Positions 52,999 through 62,104 of a stretch of DNA of 64,000 nucleotides are shown one piece after another. Numbering within the stretch: the first letter of the stretch is position 1; each line of letters opens with the position of its first letter. Under the pieces are notes generated by a model. That model was not told the origin of the DNA. It made no database searches and saw nothing but the letters and a program-made list of their open reading frames with translations. The stretch is from JAKVCB01 sp965243695 (lineage in GTDB: Bacteria; Planctomycetota; Planctomycetia; Pirellulales; Lacipirellulaceae): NCBI GenBank assembly GCA_965243695.1, contig CBDEWC010000014.1, forward strand, positions 799,751 through 863,750, written 5' to 3'. Position numbers and translations under genes: made by a program.

Positions 52999-55257
52999 TC
53001 AACAATTCAGTTGGTCCAATGGTTCGTGAGGGAGTGCGAGGTGTTTACAATTCGTGTGTTCATTTACGGCAAGTTCTTCTGTTGCTGACAGCTGGCGACG
53101 AAGTCGACTCGACCGCGTCAGGCGTTGCCATTTGCGGCGATTATGGCTTCGCGTGACCTGCCGGTCTCGTGTTGCCCAGCCAACGCGGGCAAGACCGAGG
53201 AGCAGAGTTGCTGCAGAGGTTAATTCTACAGGATCATGCTGATGCTGTGGGGTCGGCTGGGAGATTCGTTCGTCACCAAATTCTTCCCATAGCTGGGCTG
53301 GCAGAGAAGCTTTTGGTACGAGGGTGCCAAGAGGTAAGGGCCGATGGTTGCTTTGAGGATTTTTCAAGAGATCCAGAGGTGTGGTTTTCAAGTGAGGATG
53401 ATTTTCCAAAGGACCGATGTCGTCCATTTTGATTTGTTGATCTTCCTGAGGCGGTTTCTCCTGACCGCCGTCGGATTCGTCCGAGGGATCCACTCCCTGG
53501 CCGTCCCGCACGGTCGCTGTCAGCACCAGCCTTCGAGTGTTCGTTTCGGTTTGAATAAGCCAAATGTCATACCGATTGTTTGGCATTGAGCGGAAAAATG
53601 TTTCCAGGTTGTACAGCACCTTCGGTTCGATCCGATACGACTCACCTTCGCTCCCATCCGGATTGACAACCTGGAGCAATAGGTATCGCTCTGATGAAGT
53701 TGTCAGATCGATCGTGGTGGATCCGAAATCGGCAACTTGAACCTCAACTGTAGATGCACTCGACTGCGGAGCTGCAACTTCGATCGATTTCGATCGTGTC
53801 TTGTCGGCTGACGATTGTTTGATAAGTTCATATGAAAATGCGCCAGTGAGGTCATCAGCGCCGCTTTTTTCTGAAGCTTGTACACCGTTGTTTCCGACCT
53901 CGACCGTAACATTAAATGTCCCAATATCGTAAATGTTGTTTGAGTCATCATCAACAAGTGTGATAGTCACTGTGTAAAGAGCAGGATCTTGGTACGTGTG
54001 GAGGCCATCAAAGGAACCCATGGTCAACACGTTGGGACCGCCGTCGATGACGTTCGACACCATGGCCAGGTCACTTGTTAGATCCCCCCAGTCGATCTTG
54101 AAATAGAAGTTTTCCCGGCTGCCGTCAGGAGCCTCGTTCGGGTTTGCAGGGTTGTTGAACCCTGGGTCGGTAAAGGTACCTAAATCTGGGATTTCTAGAG
54201 GCTCTTTCATGGTGACCGTCTGATCCTCCACTACGCTCAGCGTCGGCAATATATTGGACACTGTGACGGTAAAATGCTCAGTCGACTGGCCACCGTCCAT
54301 ATCCATGACCGTGGTTGCCACGTTGTAGACGCCATTGTCGGCAAAAATGTGACTTGCCCCAAATGAACCGCTGCCGCTGCCCTGGTCAATCGGCATCGAT
54401 TCGGGCGATCCTCCGTCGCCCCAGTCAATTTGTGCGGCGTGCGTATCGAGTATGCCCCTGTCGGTAAACGTTCCCGATATTTGCGTCGAGTGACCTTCAT
54501 CGGAAAAACGAGGCTCGAGCGAAGCGATTTCTGGATCGGCATTTACGATTTCAATGGCCAGGCTGCGCTCCACGTAGTCGAGGTTCGCCAACCCGTTTTC
54601 AAAATTACCCGACATGTCATCATCTGCAAATCGAATGGTTGCCGTGTACGTCCCCTGATCAATGAAAACATGGCTGCCACTGAGAGTCCCACTTCCACTG
54701 GATACTCCGATCGTAGCTGGTTCAACATCCGTACCGTCGCCCCAGTCAACTTGTGCAGTGTAGGTATCCAGAAGACCTGCATCAATGAATGTCGTGGCAA
54801 TGTGAACGGTTTCACCTTCTATCAAGTTGCCACTCACGGAAATTGGTGTGAGAACAGGTAGTACGTTCCCGACGTTCACCGAAGTGGCGTCGGTATCGGA
54901 GGCGCCATCGTCATCGATGACGGCGACATTAATCGTGTACGTATCTTGGGGCGTACTGGTGGGGTTATCGTCCAAGTACTGGTGGGTGAGCTGGAAAGCT
55001 TGTGTGCCAGTGTCACTGGGCCCGTAGGTATGTGTCGTTTGGTTGGCCGGACTGAGTGGGTCGCCCCAGTTCACGACCAGGGTAAACGTGTCGAGCGTTC
55101 CTGGATCAGTGATTGTGCCGGTGAGGGTTGCGGTCCCATCTTCATGGATGGTTGGTACCGAGTCGAGCTGGACGATCGGCGCGACGTTTCCGACGGTGAC
55201 TGAGGTGCCGGCAGTATCTGTGGCGCCATCGTCATCGGTGAGGGCGACATTAATCAT
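52999..55257 (-). CDS. C-terminal part of the LEPR/PKD giant protein
   Basis: This is a continuation of the protein whose N-terminal part is at 55674-58310. It contains five to six PKD-like domains (each with WGD near 'VDWGDGT', and NVAP/NVLP borders) and a distinct C-terminal portion after about residue 490 that has no PKD pattern and ends in a basic, Arg-rich tail with no anchor motif. No start codon with a good ribosome site is present, since the M at 55257 lies in the middle of a PKD domain. It is a fragment created by the scrambled segment upstream. The real protein would be about 1,750 residues. Confidence 0.7.
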   Translation of the reverse strand: MINVALTDDDGATDTAGTSVTVGNVAPIVQLDSVPTIHEDGTATLTGTITDPGTLDTFTLVVNWGDPLSPANQTTHTYGPSDTGTQAFQLTHQYLDDNPTSTPQDTYTINVAVIDDDGASDTDATSVNVGNVLPVLTPISVSGNLIEGETVHIATTFIDAGLLDTYTAQVDWGDGTDVEPATIGVSSGSGTLSGSHVFIDQGTYTATIRFADDDMSGNFENGLANLDYVERSLAIEIVNADPEIASLEPRFSDEGHSTQISGTFTDRGILDTHAAQIDWGDGGSPESMPIDQGSGSGSFGASHIFADNGVYNVATTVMDMDGGQSTEHFTVTVSNILPTLSVVEDQTVTMKEPLEIPDLGTFTDPGFNNPANPNEAPDGSRENFYFKIDWGDLTSDLAMVSNVIDGGPNVLTMGSFDGLHTYQDPALYTVTITLVDDDSNNIYDIGTFNVTVEVGNNGVQASEKSGADDLTGAFSYELIKQSSADKTRSKSIEVAAPQSSASTVEVQVADFGSTTIDLTTSSERYLLLQVVNPDGSEGESYRIEPKVLYNLETFFRSMPNNRYDIWLIQTETNTRRLVLTATVRDGQGVDPSDESDGGQEKPPQEDQQIKMDDIGPLENHPHLKTTPLDLLKNPQSNHRPLPLGTLVPKASLPAQLWEEFGDERISQPTPQHQHDPVELTSAATLLLGLARVGWATRDRQVTRSHNRRKWQRLTRSSRLRRQLSATEELAVNEHTNCKHLALPHEPLDQLNC

Positions 55258-55929
55258 GTACGTATCGTGGGGCGTCGCCCCAGTTCACGACCGGTGGGAT
55301 TGTCGTCGGTGAGGGTTGCGGTACTGGTGGGTGAGCTGGAAAGCTTGTGTGCCGACATTAATCGTGTCACTGGGCCCGTAGGTATGTGTCGTTTGGTTGG
55401 CCGGACTGGCCGGACTGAGTGGGTCGCCCCAGTTCACGACCAGGGTAAACGTGTCGAGGGTTCCTGGATCGGTCCTGGATGCTGTCGAATCCGGTGAGGG
55501 TTGCGGTCCCATCTTCATGGATGGTTGGTACCGAGTCGAGCTGGACGATCGGCGCGACGTTTCCAGGGTAAACGGTGACTGATCGGTAATTGTACCGGTG
55601 AGGGTTGCAGTCCCATCTTCATGGATGGTTGCTGTCGAATCGAGCTGAACGATCGGCGCGACGTTCCCGACGTTTACCGGAGTGGCGTCGGTGTCCGAGG
55701 CGCCATCGTCATCGGTGACGGTGGCGGTGATTGTGTACGTATCGTCGGGCGTATCGGTGGGATTGTCGTCGAGGTACTGATGGGTGAGCTGGAAAGCTTG
55801 TGTGCCGGTGTCACTGGGCCCGTAGGTATGTGTCGTTTGGTTGGCCGGACTAAGTGGGTCGCCCCAGTCACGACCACGTGTCGAGGGTTCCCGGATCGGT
55901 AATCGTACCGGTGAGGGTTGCGGTCCCAT
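55258..55929 (-). other. Scrambled PKD repeat segment with multiple frame breaks
   Basis: This patch is still made of PKD-repeat sequence, but pieces of 8-18 bp taken from other positions of the repeat are inserted or missing. Examples on the plus strand: GCCCCAGTTCACGACC inserted at about 55276, GGTGAGGGTTGCGG near 55307, GACATTAATCGTG near 55353, and a two-base loss in CCCATCCATGG near 55929. An open stretch at 55285-55929 encodes a PKD fragment, but it has no credible start. Boundaries are approximate. Confidence 0.75.
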
Positions 55930-58310
55930 CCATGGATGGTTGGTACGGAATCGAGCTGGACGATCGGCGCGACGTTTCCAACGGTGACTGAGGTGCCGGC
56001 AGTATCTGTGGCGCCATCGTCATCGATGAGGGCGACATTAATCATGTACGTATCGTGGGGCGTATCGGTGGGATTGTCGTCCAGGTACTGATGGGTGAGC
56101 TGGAAAGCTTGTGTACCAGTGTCGCTAGACCCGTAGGTATGTGTCGTTTGGTTGGCCGGACTAAGCGGGTCGCCCCAGTTCACGACCAGGGTAAACGTGT
56201 CGAGGGTTCCTGGATCAGTGATTGTGCCGGTGAGGGTTGCGGTCCCATCTTCCTGGATGGTGGTGACCGAGTTGAGCTGAACGATCGGCGCGACGTTACG
56301 AACTTCGACAGAGGTGTTCGCCGCCGTACTGCCGCCATCGTCATCGATGACGGCGACATTAATCGTGTACGTATCTTGGGGCGTACTGGTGGGATTGTCG
56401 TCGAGGTACTGGTGGGTGAGGGTGAAGGTTTGCGTACCAGTGTCGCTAGGCCCATAGGTATGTGTCGTCTGGTTGGCCGGACTGAGCGGGTCGCCCCAGT
56501 TCACGACCAGGGTAAACGTGTCGAGGGTTCCCGGATCGGTAATCGTACCGGTGAGGGTTGCGGTCCCATCTTCCTGGATCGTTGCTGTCGAATCGAGCTG
56601 AACGATCGGCGCGACGTTTCCGACGGTGACTGAGGTGCCGGCAGTATCTGTGCCGCCATCGTCATCAGTGACGGTGGCGGTGATTGTGTACGTATCGTAG
56701 GGCGTATCGGTGGGATTGTCGTCGAGGTACTGATGGGTGGTGGTGAGATTACGTTCGCCGACCGAGAGAGCAAGAGTCTCGGTGGCCGAACCATCTCCCC
56801 AGTCAATCATCACGGCGTGAGTGTCCTGGGTGCCCGGATCGTCAAAGGCTAGATGGAGCGTGGCTAGCTGGTGTTCATCAATGGTCACGACCGGCTGGAT
56901 CACCAGGCCGCTGGGCGCCACATTTTGAACCTCGACAGAGGTGTTCGCCACTGCACTGCCGCCGTCGTCATCGGTGACGGTAGTGGTGATCGTGTACGTA
57001 TCGTGGGGTGTACTGGTGGGGTTATCGTCGAGGTACTGATGGGTGGTGGTGAGATTGCGTTCGCCGACCGAGAGCGCCAAGTTTTCGGTGGCCGAACCAT
57101 CTCCCCAGTTAATGTCGATGGAGTGGGTGTCCTGGGTGCCCGGATCGTCAAAGGTCACAGTGAGAGTGGCCAGCTGGTGTTCATCAATGGTCACGACCGG
57201 CTGGATCACCAGGCCGCTGGGCGCCACATTGTGAACCTCGACAGAGGTGTTCGCCACTGCACTGCCGCCGTCGTCATCGGTGACGGTAGCGGTGATCGTG
57301 TACGTATCATGGGGTGTATCGGTGGGATTGTCGTCGAGGTACTGATGGGTGGTGGTGAGATTACGTTCGCCGATCGGCAAGGGCAAAATATCTGGAGTCG
57401 ATCCATCGCCCCAATCGATGCTGGCGGTGTGCTGGTCAGCTGCGCCCAGATCGGCAAAAGTAAAAAACAGCGTAGCGCTCCCATTTTCATTGAGTGGAGC
57501 CGGGTCGCTAATAAATACGAAGTCTGGTGGACTGTTGGAAACAATCAGGGAAGTGTTATTGTGGGTGCGTCCACCATGATTGTCGATCACCTCGACATCA
57601 ATGACATACGTATCCATCGATGTTCCAGATGGATGGTCATCGGAGTAAAAGTGGGTGGCCAAGATAGTACGATTTCCAACCGCAGGGAAAACGTGGTCTG
57701 GTCCAGAAAGGGTCCCCCAGTCAATCAGAATTAAGTGAGCATCTTCTGTATCTGGATCATTGAAACTTATGTTCAATGCTACCAGGTGACCTTCCTTGGC
57801 TGAAATGACAGGCTCTATCTGTACGTCACTTGGAGCTACGTTGTCGACATCACCGTCGACGTCGAATCTATACGTGATCGGATCAATGCTTGCAAAGATG
57901 TTTTCGGAATCGTCAAGCAGGCCCTGTTCCAATTCATGAGAGGGCTCAAAGACATTTTGAGAAAGATCAGAAGTAGATGGGGGGAAAGATTCCAGCAGCT
58001 GTTCATTCATCATTGGTGGTTCATGATGATCGATGTTGCCTTCAGTAATTTCTGCTTCCTGATAGGTGTCCGTCCAATCAAATTGGAGTTCGGCGGTATT
58101 CGTACTGTCGAGGTTCAGACCTACGTCATCCACATCTGCGATAAGAACAGAGTCTAAAATACCTTGAATCGAAGCATCGAGAACGCGGCGAGGTTCAAGC
58201 TTGCGGACCGTTGGATAGTTCCACAGCGCTTCCCGCGGACAACGTGTGCGTCGTTGTTTGCCGCGCGTTAAACGGGCGGACAGCCGATCAAGCCATGAAG
58301 ACCTGCGCAT
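55674..58310 (-). CDS. N-terminal part of a giant LEPR-motif PKD-domain protein
   Basis: After MRRSSWLDRLSARLTRGKQR comes RKLEPRRVLDAS, the LEPR motif found at the start of giant planctomycete surface proteins. Residues about 130-180 are acidic. Then a chain of PKD-like domains of about 90 residues, each with an inner WGDG and borders NVAPSGLVIQPV or NVAPIVQLDS, and often TYTITATVTDDDGG, follows to the end of the frame. Frames open to 58514, but I take the ATG at 58310, which precedes the Arg-rich segment. The frame runs into the scrambled patch near 55930 and ends in unrelated sequence. PKD domains usually mediate surface attachment; the export route may be the HlyD/M50 genes nearby (inference). 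Confidence 0.8.
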   Translation of the reverse strand: MRRSSWLDRLSARLTRGKQRRTRCPREALWNYPTVRKLEPRRVLDASIQGILDSVLIADVDDVGLNLDSTNTAELQFDWTDTYQEAEITEGNIDHHEPPMMNEQLLESFPPSTSDLSQNVFEPSHELEQGLLDDSENIFASIDPITYRFDVDGDVDNVAPSDVQIEPVISAKEGHLVALNISFNDPDTEDAHLILIDWGTLSGPDHVFPAVGNRTILATHFYSDDHPSGTSMDTYVIDVEVIDNHGGRTHNNTSLIVSNSPPDFVFISDPAPLNENGSATLFFTFADLGAADQHTASIDWGDGSTPDILPLPIGERNLTTTHQYLDDNPTDTPHDTYTITATVTDDDGGSAVANTSVEVHNVAPSGLVIQPVVTIDEHQLATLTVTFDDPGTQDTHSIDINWGDGSATENLALSVGERNLTTTHQYLDDNPTSTPHDTYTITTTVTDDDGGSAVANTSVEVQNVAPSGLVIQPVVTIDEHQLATLHLAFDDPGTQDTHAVMIDWGDGSATETLALSVGERNLTTTHQYLDDNPTDTPYDTYTITATVTDDDGGTDTAGTSVTVGNVAPIVQLDSTATIQEDGTATLTGTITDPGTLDTFTLVVNWGDPLSPANQTTHTYGPSDTGTQTFTLTHQYLDDNPTSTPQDTYTINVAVIDDDGGSTAANTSVEVRNVAPIVQLNSVTTIQEDGTATLTGTITDPGTLDTFTLVVNWGDPLSPANQTTHTYGSSDTGTQAFQLTHQYLDDNPTDTPHDTYMINVALIDDDGATDTAGTSVTVGNVAPIVQLDSVPTIHGWDRNPHRYDYRSGNPRHVVVTGATHLVRPTKRHIPTGPVTPAHKLSSSPISTSTTIPPIRPTIRTQSPPPSPMTMAPRTPTPLR

Positions 58311-58751
58311 ATTTTGAGGTTTCCTGATCCGTGGTCGCTGGCCTGGCTTCGCGGTGAAAAAGGATTCGTTCGGAGTCGATTTAGGGAGGAGATTGCCGAG
58401 TTTGACCGAAGGGCGATGCGTCGCTCCATACGGCGAGGAATCTTGGAAGAAAATATGAATAGGAAGGTGGACGAGCTGCGGGGCCAAATCGCCGGAAAAA
58501 GCGGCGAGGGCCAAATTCCATTATCGCGACAAGGTGGGCGAAATGTCAAACATTCAGAACACGTGCATCCCTTGATGAGGCAGTAATTTGCGGCATTTTA
58601 GGCCTGTCCTGACAGGTGGTTTAGACTGGATCTTCCTGGACACAGAGGGTGGCAGGTTTTACGGTTTGTGTCGATTTTTCTGGAGGTTGATCTGCGGGAG
58701 GGTCGAAGTACGAATGATGACACGGTGTTTCTTCACCTATTCGAGGTTTCC
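58311..58751. other. Divergent intergenic region, 441 bp
   Basis: Separates the PKD giant from the secreted Cys-rich protein. The PKD frame stays open to 58514, so up to 68 extra N-terminal residues are possible. A weak AGGA lies before the ATG at 58310. No promoter or RNA gene was recognised. Confidence 0.5.
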
Positions 58752-59768
58752 ATGTGTTTTGAGCTTACTATCAGACGGGTGCTGGGTAGATGCCAATTCG
58801 GTCTGTTGCGGGTGTTCAGCACATGCGGTTGGGCATGGGTCCTGAGTTTTGCACTAGCCGGAGCAAGTGTGCTGGCTGACGGTTCGCTCAAGTTGGACTG
58901 GGACCCTGGTGTTGACCGTCTGGCGTGGGGGAGTTTCATTCCGAATGAGGGAACGAAGATTTTTTCCGCGTCGGTTCCTCCAAGTCAATTAGAAAACGCA
59001 TCTTCGGATGAAGGGTTTGATTCGCGGCCCATTGTTCCAGCTACGGTTATTGTGGGTGTGATTAGAAATACACCGATTGCTGATCGAACCGAGCACGGCG
59101 AGTTTCCGAGCCAAATAAGAGAACCTTGCGTGTGTCCAAAGTGTGTTACACAAAATTGTAGGTGTCCACGTTTTTGGAAAGCGACTTATCCGATACAGAT
59201 ATTTAATCCGGAGAGTACAGGATTGGAGAGATCGTCGTTTTTAGTCGATCGATCTTTTTGCCTGGCTCAGCTCGAGCAACTGGAAGAGGCAGGAGAAAGT
59301 CCTGCTGAGTTTGGCACGCCGAGTTGGATTTCAAAACCGATGAATTCACTGGGAGTGGATATCGCAATGCCACCGGGTGATTTGCCAGAAAGCCATACCG
59401 ACCACCAGCACGACGGGCCGTGTGATCCACAGCAGTGCAATCGTGGTTGGCCCAGCATTTGCTATTACTACGCAGCAACAGGCCTCTACTACAATCCTCT
59501 TTATTTCGAAGAGGTAAATCTTGAACGTTTTGGATATGGGTGTCCGTGTTGTTTGCAACCAGCGGCCTCGGCGGCACATTTTTTTGCGTGCGTACCCGCG
59601 TTGCCTTACTTGATGGGTACCAATTGCCCGTGCGAATGCAATTACGCATTGGGCCATTACCGACCTGGTAGCTGTGTCCCCTGGCGGAGGAATTGTGTTC
59701 GGCCCAATGGTCGAGCGAGATTTGGCCAGGCTGGCGCCGGTATGGGGATGGTGTTTCCGTCGCCTTAA
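58752..59768 (+). CDS. Secreted Cys-rich protein, planctomycete-specific type
   Basis: The ATG at 58752 has GAGG five bases upstream and gives a signal peptide (WAWVLSFALAGASVLADG). The mature part has CVCPKCVTQNCRCP, a cluster of Cys pairs, and the segment YYNPLYFEEVNLERFGYGC, which I associate with a conserved family of exported planctomycete proteins of unknown function. The second Cys cluster is NCPCECNYALGHYRPGSC. In all about 15 Cys in the mature chain suggest disulfides or metal. It lies divergently from the PKD giant and convergent with the M50/HlyD gene. Function unknown. Confidence 0.8.
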   Translation: MCFELTIRRVLGRCQFGLLRVFSTCGWAWVLSFALAGASVLADGSLKLDWDPGVDRLAWGSFIPNEGTKIFSASVPPSQLENASSDEGFDSRPIVPATVIVGVIRNTPIADRTEHGEFPSQIREPCVCPKCVTQNCRCPRFWKATYPIQIFNPESTGLERSSFLVDRSFCLAQLEQLEEAGESPAEFGTPSWISKPMNSLGVDIAMPPGDLPESHTDHQHDGPCDPQQCNRGWPSICYYYAATGLYYNPLYFEEVNLERFGYGCPCCLQPAASAAHFFACVPALPYLMGTNCPCECNYALGHYRPGSCVPWRRNCVRPNGRARFGQAGAGMGMVFPSP

Positions 59769-59891
59769 TCTGAGGTGCGTTGGAGATTCTCTCCACGCGT
59801 CATGCTGGTCGAGTTGGATTTGTGGTCAAGTCGGATTTGCCAGTGCTTTGGCAGTGGAAACCACGTTTGTTGCCAGGGCACTTGTTCCAGG

Positions 59892-61298
59892 TCAGGCAGG
59901 CAAACGAAATGTCTGTGCAAGCCAGCGGAGGATGCGACGTCCCAGTTGCATCGGTGTGGTAGTCACTTTTGCCTGTCCACGAGTTCCAATCAGCAGTCCA
60001 TTTGGAGTGTCCATAAATTGGACGCGTACCCGAAAGTAGGTGGCTTCACCTCCTGGTGGAGTCAAGCCTGCTGAGAGTTGTTCCAGGGGGGTGGGCTCGT
60101 TTTGGAAGAGGCGATTGCTGCCGACGTCGCGCTGGGCCACTTCGACGACTTGACCATGCAACACGTCGCGGGGTCGTTCATGAAGTTCCAGACGCACTTC
60201 TTGCCCGGTAGCAATGCGTTGGGCTTCGGCATCATTGACAAGCAAGACCGCCTCCAGCACGTTTGGATCACCGACCCAACAAACGAGTGTGCCTGGCTCT
60301 ACCAGGGCCCCTAGATTTTCCGTATCGAGAAGGGTACCCGACCATGTTGGCAGTTGGTTTTGTTGCTCGGATGATTGGGGAATCGATGGGACGGGTAAGA
60401 CTGTCCCCGCTTGCGGGGCTTTCAGGACTAAACGGTTGGCCTCTTGGCGAACATCCGCGAGTCGTGCTTGGATGGAAGCAAGCGCTGTCTGGGCAGCTGG
60501 GATTTTGGCACTTGCAGTCGCATCCTGTCCTCGCAGTGCTTCGAGGTGTTCCAGTTGCAGTGTTTGAAGTGTCTTCTTTCCTTCCAGATGGGCCAGATTT
60601 TGTGCGACTTCGCTATTGTCAAGCCAAGCGATAGGTTGTCCCGTCTTGACTGTGGTACCAACAGGTGTGGCGTTCACAAGTTGGCCTGCAACAGTTGCGT
60701 AGACTCGCATAGCCTTCTCAGGCATTAAGACAACGGGTGCGTCAACATGGTATGGGACCGGTAGCATCAACAGGCCCAAACCAGCAGCAACGGTCAGCAG
60801 CAAAATCAATGCCATGCGCCTACTTCCAATCTGGCGGCGACGAAGTGGATTGCGCAAGAAGCGGGTAGTGCTTACGATGGGGCCCCAGATTGCACTTGCG
60901 ACAACAGCAATGCCCACGCCGTAGGCAAGGACTTCGAGATGGAGCGGATGCAGAAAAGTGACTAACATCCAAACGATCCCTGTCAGCACTAAAGTGAGGT
61001 AGAGCTTCGAGCATATTGCGTAGAGTACAAGCCATCCGCGGTGACGTTTAGGGACCAGCACATCTTCGAAATCTTTTAATCCCAACAGCCAGTGGGCACT
61101 GATTTGGCGAAGCACTTGTCGCGATCGCTGCCAGAGATTTGGAGTCGCAGTCAAATCCGAGAGGATGTAGTAACCATCATATCGCAAGAGCGGGTTGGCA
61201 TTAATCGCAAGCGTGCTGACCGTACAGACCAACACGATATTGAGTGCGATCAGATGAAGAATTCCGGGGTGACTGTACCACCAGACGATTACCGCCAA
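59892..61298 (-). CDS. M50/HlyD protein, C-terminal fragment
   Basis: Completes the M50 peptidase-HlyD protein after a frameshift near 61322. It starts in the second half of the membrane peptidase (NANPLLRYDGYYILSDLTA, the site-2-protease NPDG-like segment with the third metal Asp) and passes through three or four membrane helices to about residue 200. From there it is a periplasmic membrane-fusion (HlyD/biotinyl-lipoyl) domain with a coiled coil (EVAQNLAHLEGKKTLQTLQL). The C-terminal RGQAKVTT-type strand resembles HlyD ends. The initial M is not a true start. Corrected whole protein: 736 residues. Confidence 0.8.
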   Translation of the reverse strand: MAVIVWWYSHPGILHLIALNIVLVCTVSTLAINANPLLRYDGYYILSDLTATPNLWQRSRQVLRQISAHWLLGLKDFEDVLVPKRHRGWLVLYAICSKLYLTLVLTGIVWMLVTFLHPLHLEVLAYGVGIAVVASAIWGPIVSTTRFLRNPLRRRQIGSRRMALILLLTVAAGLGLLMLPVPYHVDAPVVLMPEKAMRVYATVAGQLVNATPVGTTVKTGQPIAWLDNSEVAQNLAHLEGKKTLQTLQLEHLEALRGQDATASAKIPAAQTALASIQARLADVRQEANRLVLKAPQAGTVLPVPSIPQSSEQQNQLPTWSGTLLDTENLGALVEPGTLVCWVGDPNVLEAVLLVNDAEAQRIATGQEVRLELHERPRDVLHGQVVEVAQRDVGSNRLFQNEPTPLEQLSAGLTPPGGEATYFRVRVQFMDTPNGLLIGTRGQAKVTTTPMQLGRRILRWLAQTFRLPA

Positions 61299-62034
61299 GG
61301 CTGCGAGTACAAACTCGACGATTCATTCCGGCCGCTGAAATAAGGATTCGCTGCCGGCGGTCTGGTAGCTGCCAGGCGTCTGATACATCGCAATACAAGC
61401 ATGGGGTAAAAGCGAGGAGGAGCAAACCTAGTTCATGAACTTCCCCGCCAAAGTGTTTACATGCCACAGCATGCCCCAGTTCGTGCAGGATCTTGACTAC
61501 CGCAATCGCAAGCATCAGCCAGCCTACATTGCGAAAGTCGGCAAGTTGGCCTAAGTCAGGCAGGCGGGCCCAAAACTCTTGGAAGTGCCCGAAGACAAGT
61601 GTCATCGCAAACAACACGAGCATGCCTGCTAGTGCAGTTGCGGGCCATGAGAACAGCCATCGACACTTCCCGTGGAAGGCCGTGAGCCAACGATCTGGAT
61701 CGATTCCCCGAAAACGGATCGCCAGAATCTGCCTCCAGGCGAACGACCATCGGTGTCTTTGCTCTTGATGCCGTTTGGCGAGTAATTCGCGCGCCTGACC
61801 GGGAGTTGTGCTGACCACGATGCTGGATTGGTGTAATCGGTGAAGAAACTTCCACACGGCTTCGTGAGAAAGTCGTTCCGGAGAAAACTTGGCCTCGTAG
61901 TCGCGGCACAGTTTGGCCAGGCCTCGTTGGTTTTCGTAGGCAATCGAGCAGAAAATACTCTTGTGGCGTGAACTGGTGATGCTCAAGAGTGAGCGGATCT
62001 TTGACCATCCAGATCTGTCCGGTTGCCATCTCAA
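61201..62034 (-). CDS. M50/HlyD protein, middle fragment with the peptidase active site
   Basis: Contains the zinc-binding HELGH of a membrane M50 (site-2 protease) peptidase in KILHELGHAVACKHFGG, and LLLAFTPCLYCDVSDAW. Upstream is a PqqD-like region (YEAKFSPERLSHEAVWKFLH) with Gln-Arg-rich linker. Frames on either side join in neighbouring pieces: the N-terminal piece at 61940-62104 and the C-terminal part at 59892. The first about 25 residues and the last about 30 of this open stretch are out-of-frame noise. Single extra bases near 61940 and 61322 explain both breaks; removing them makes 59892-62104 divisible by three (2211 bp). Confidence 0.8.
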   Translation of the reverse strand: MRWQPDRSGWSKIRSLLSITSSRHKSIFCSIAYENQRGLAKLCRDYEAKFSPERLSHEAVWKFLHRLHQSSIVVSTTPGQARELLAKRHQEQRHRWSFAWRQILAIRFRGIDPDRWLTAFHGKCRWLFSWPATALAGMLVLFAMTLVFGHFQEFWARLPDLGQLADFRNVGWLMLAIAVVKILHELGHAVACKHFGGEVHELGLLLLAFTPCLYCDVSDAWQLPDRRQRILISAAGMNRRVCTRSLGGNRLVVQSPRNSSSDRTQYRVGLYGQHACD

Positions 62035-62104
62035 CCTCTACGGCAACCAGGTCTGGTCGCAGCCGTAAATTCAGAAGCCACTCAATTGAAGCGAGTTCAT
62101 CCAT
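61940..62104 (-). CDS. M50/HlyD protein, N-terminal fragment
   Basis: Encodes MDELASIEWLLNLRLRPDLV and on to FTPQEYFLLDCL, a PqqD-like opening typical of planctomycete M50/HlyD fusion proteins. It continues in the next frame at about 61940 after one extra base. In its own frame the open stretch runs to 61556, but that part is unrelated. The ATG at 62104 lies 53 bp after the corrected stop of the upstream HlyD gene (62157), consistent with an operon. Confidence 0.7.

Noticed and set aside
55300..57700. Regular repeats that could look like a CRISPR array
   Set aside because: The units are about 270-290 bp, coding, and match PKD domains in one frame; they are not short palindromic repeats with unique spacers.
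56055..57734. Long plus-strand open frames opposite the PKD gene (192 and 287 residues)
   Set aside because: They are the reverse complement of a repetitive coding region; no ribosome site, and repeated domain motifs exist only on the minus strand.
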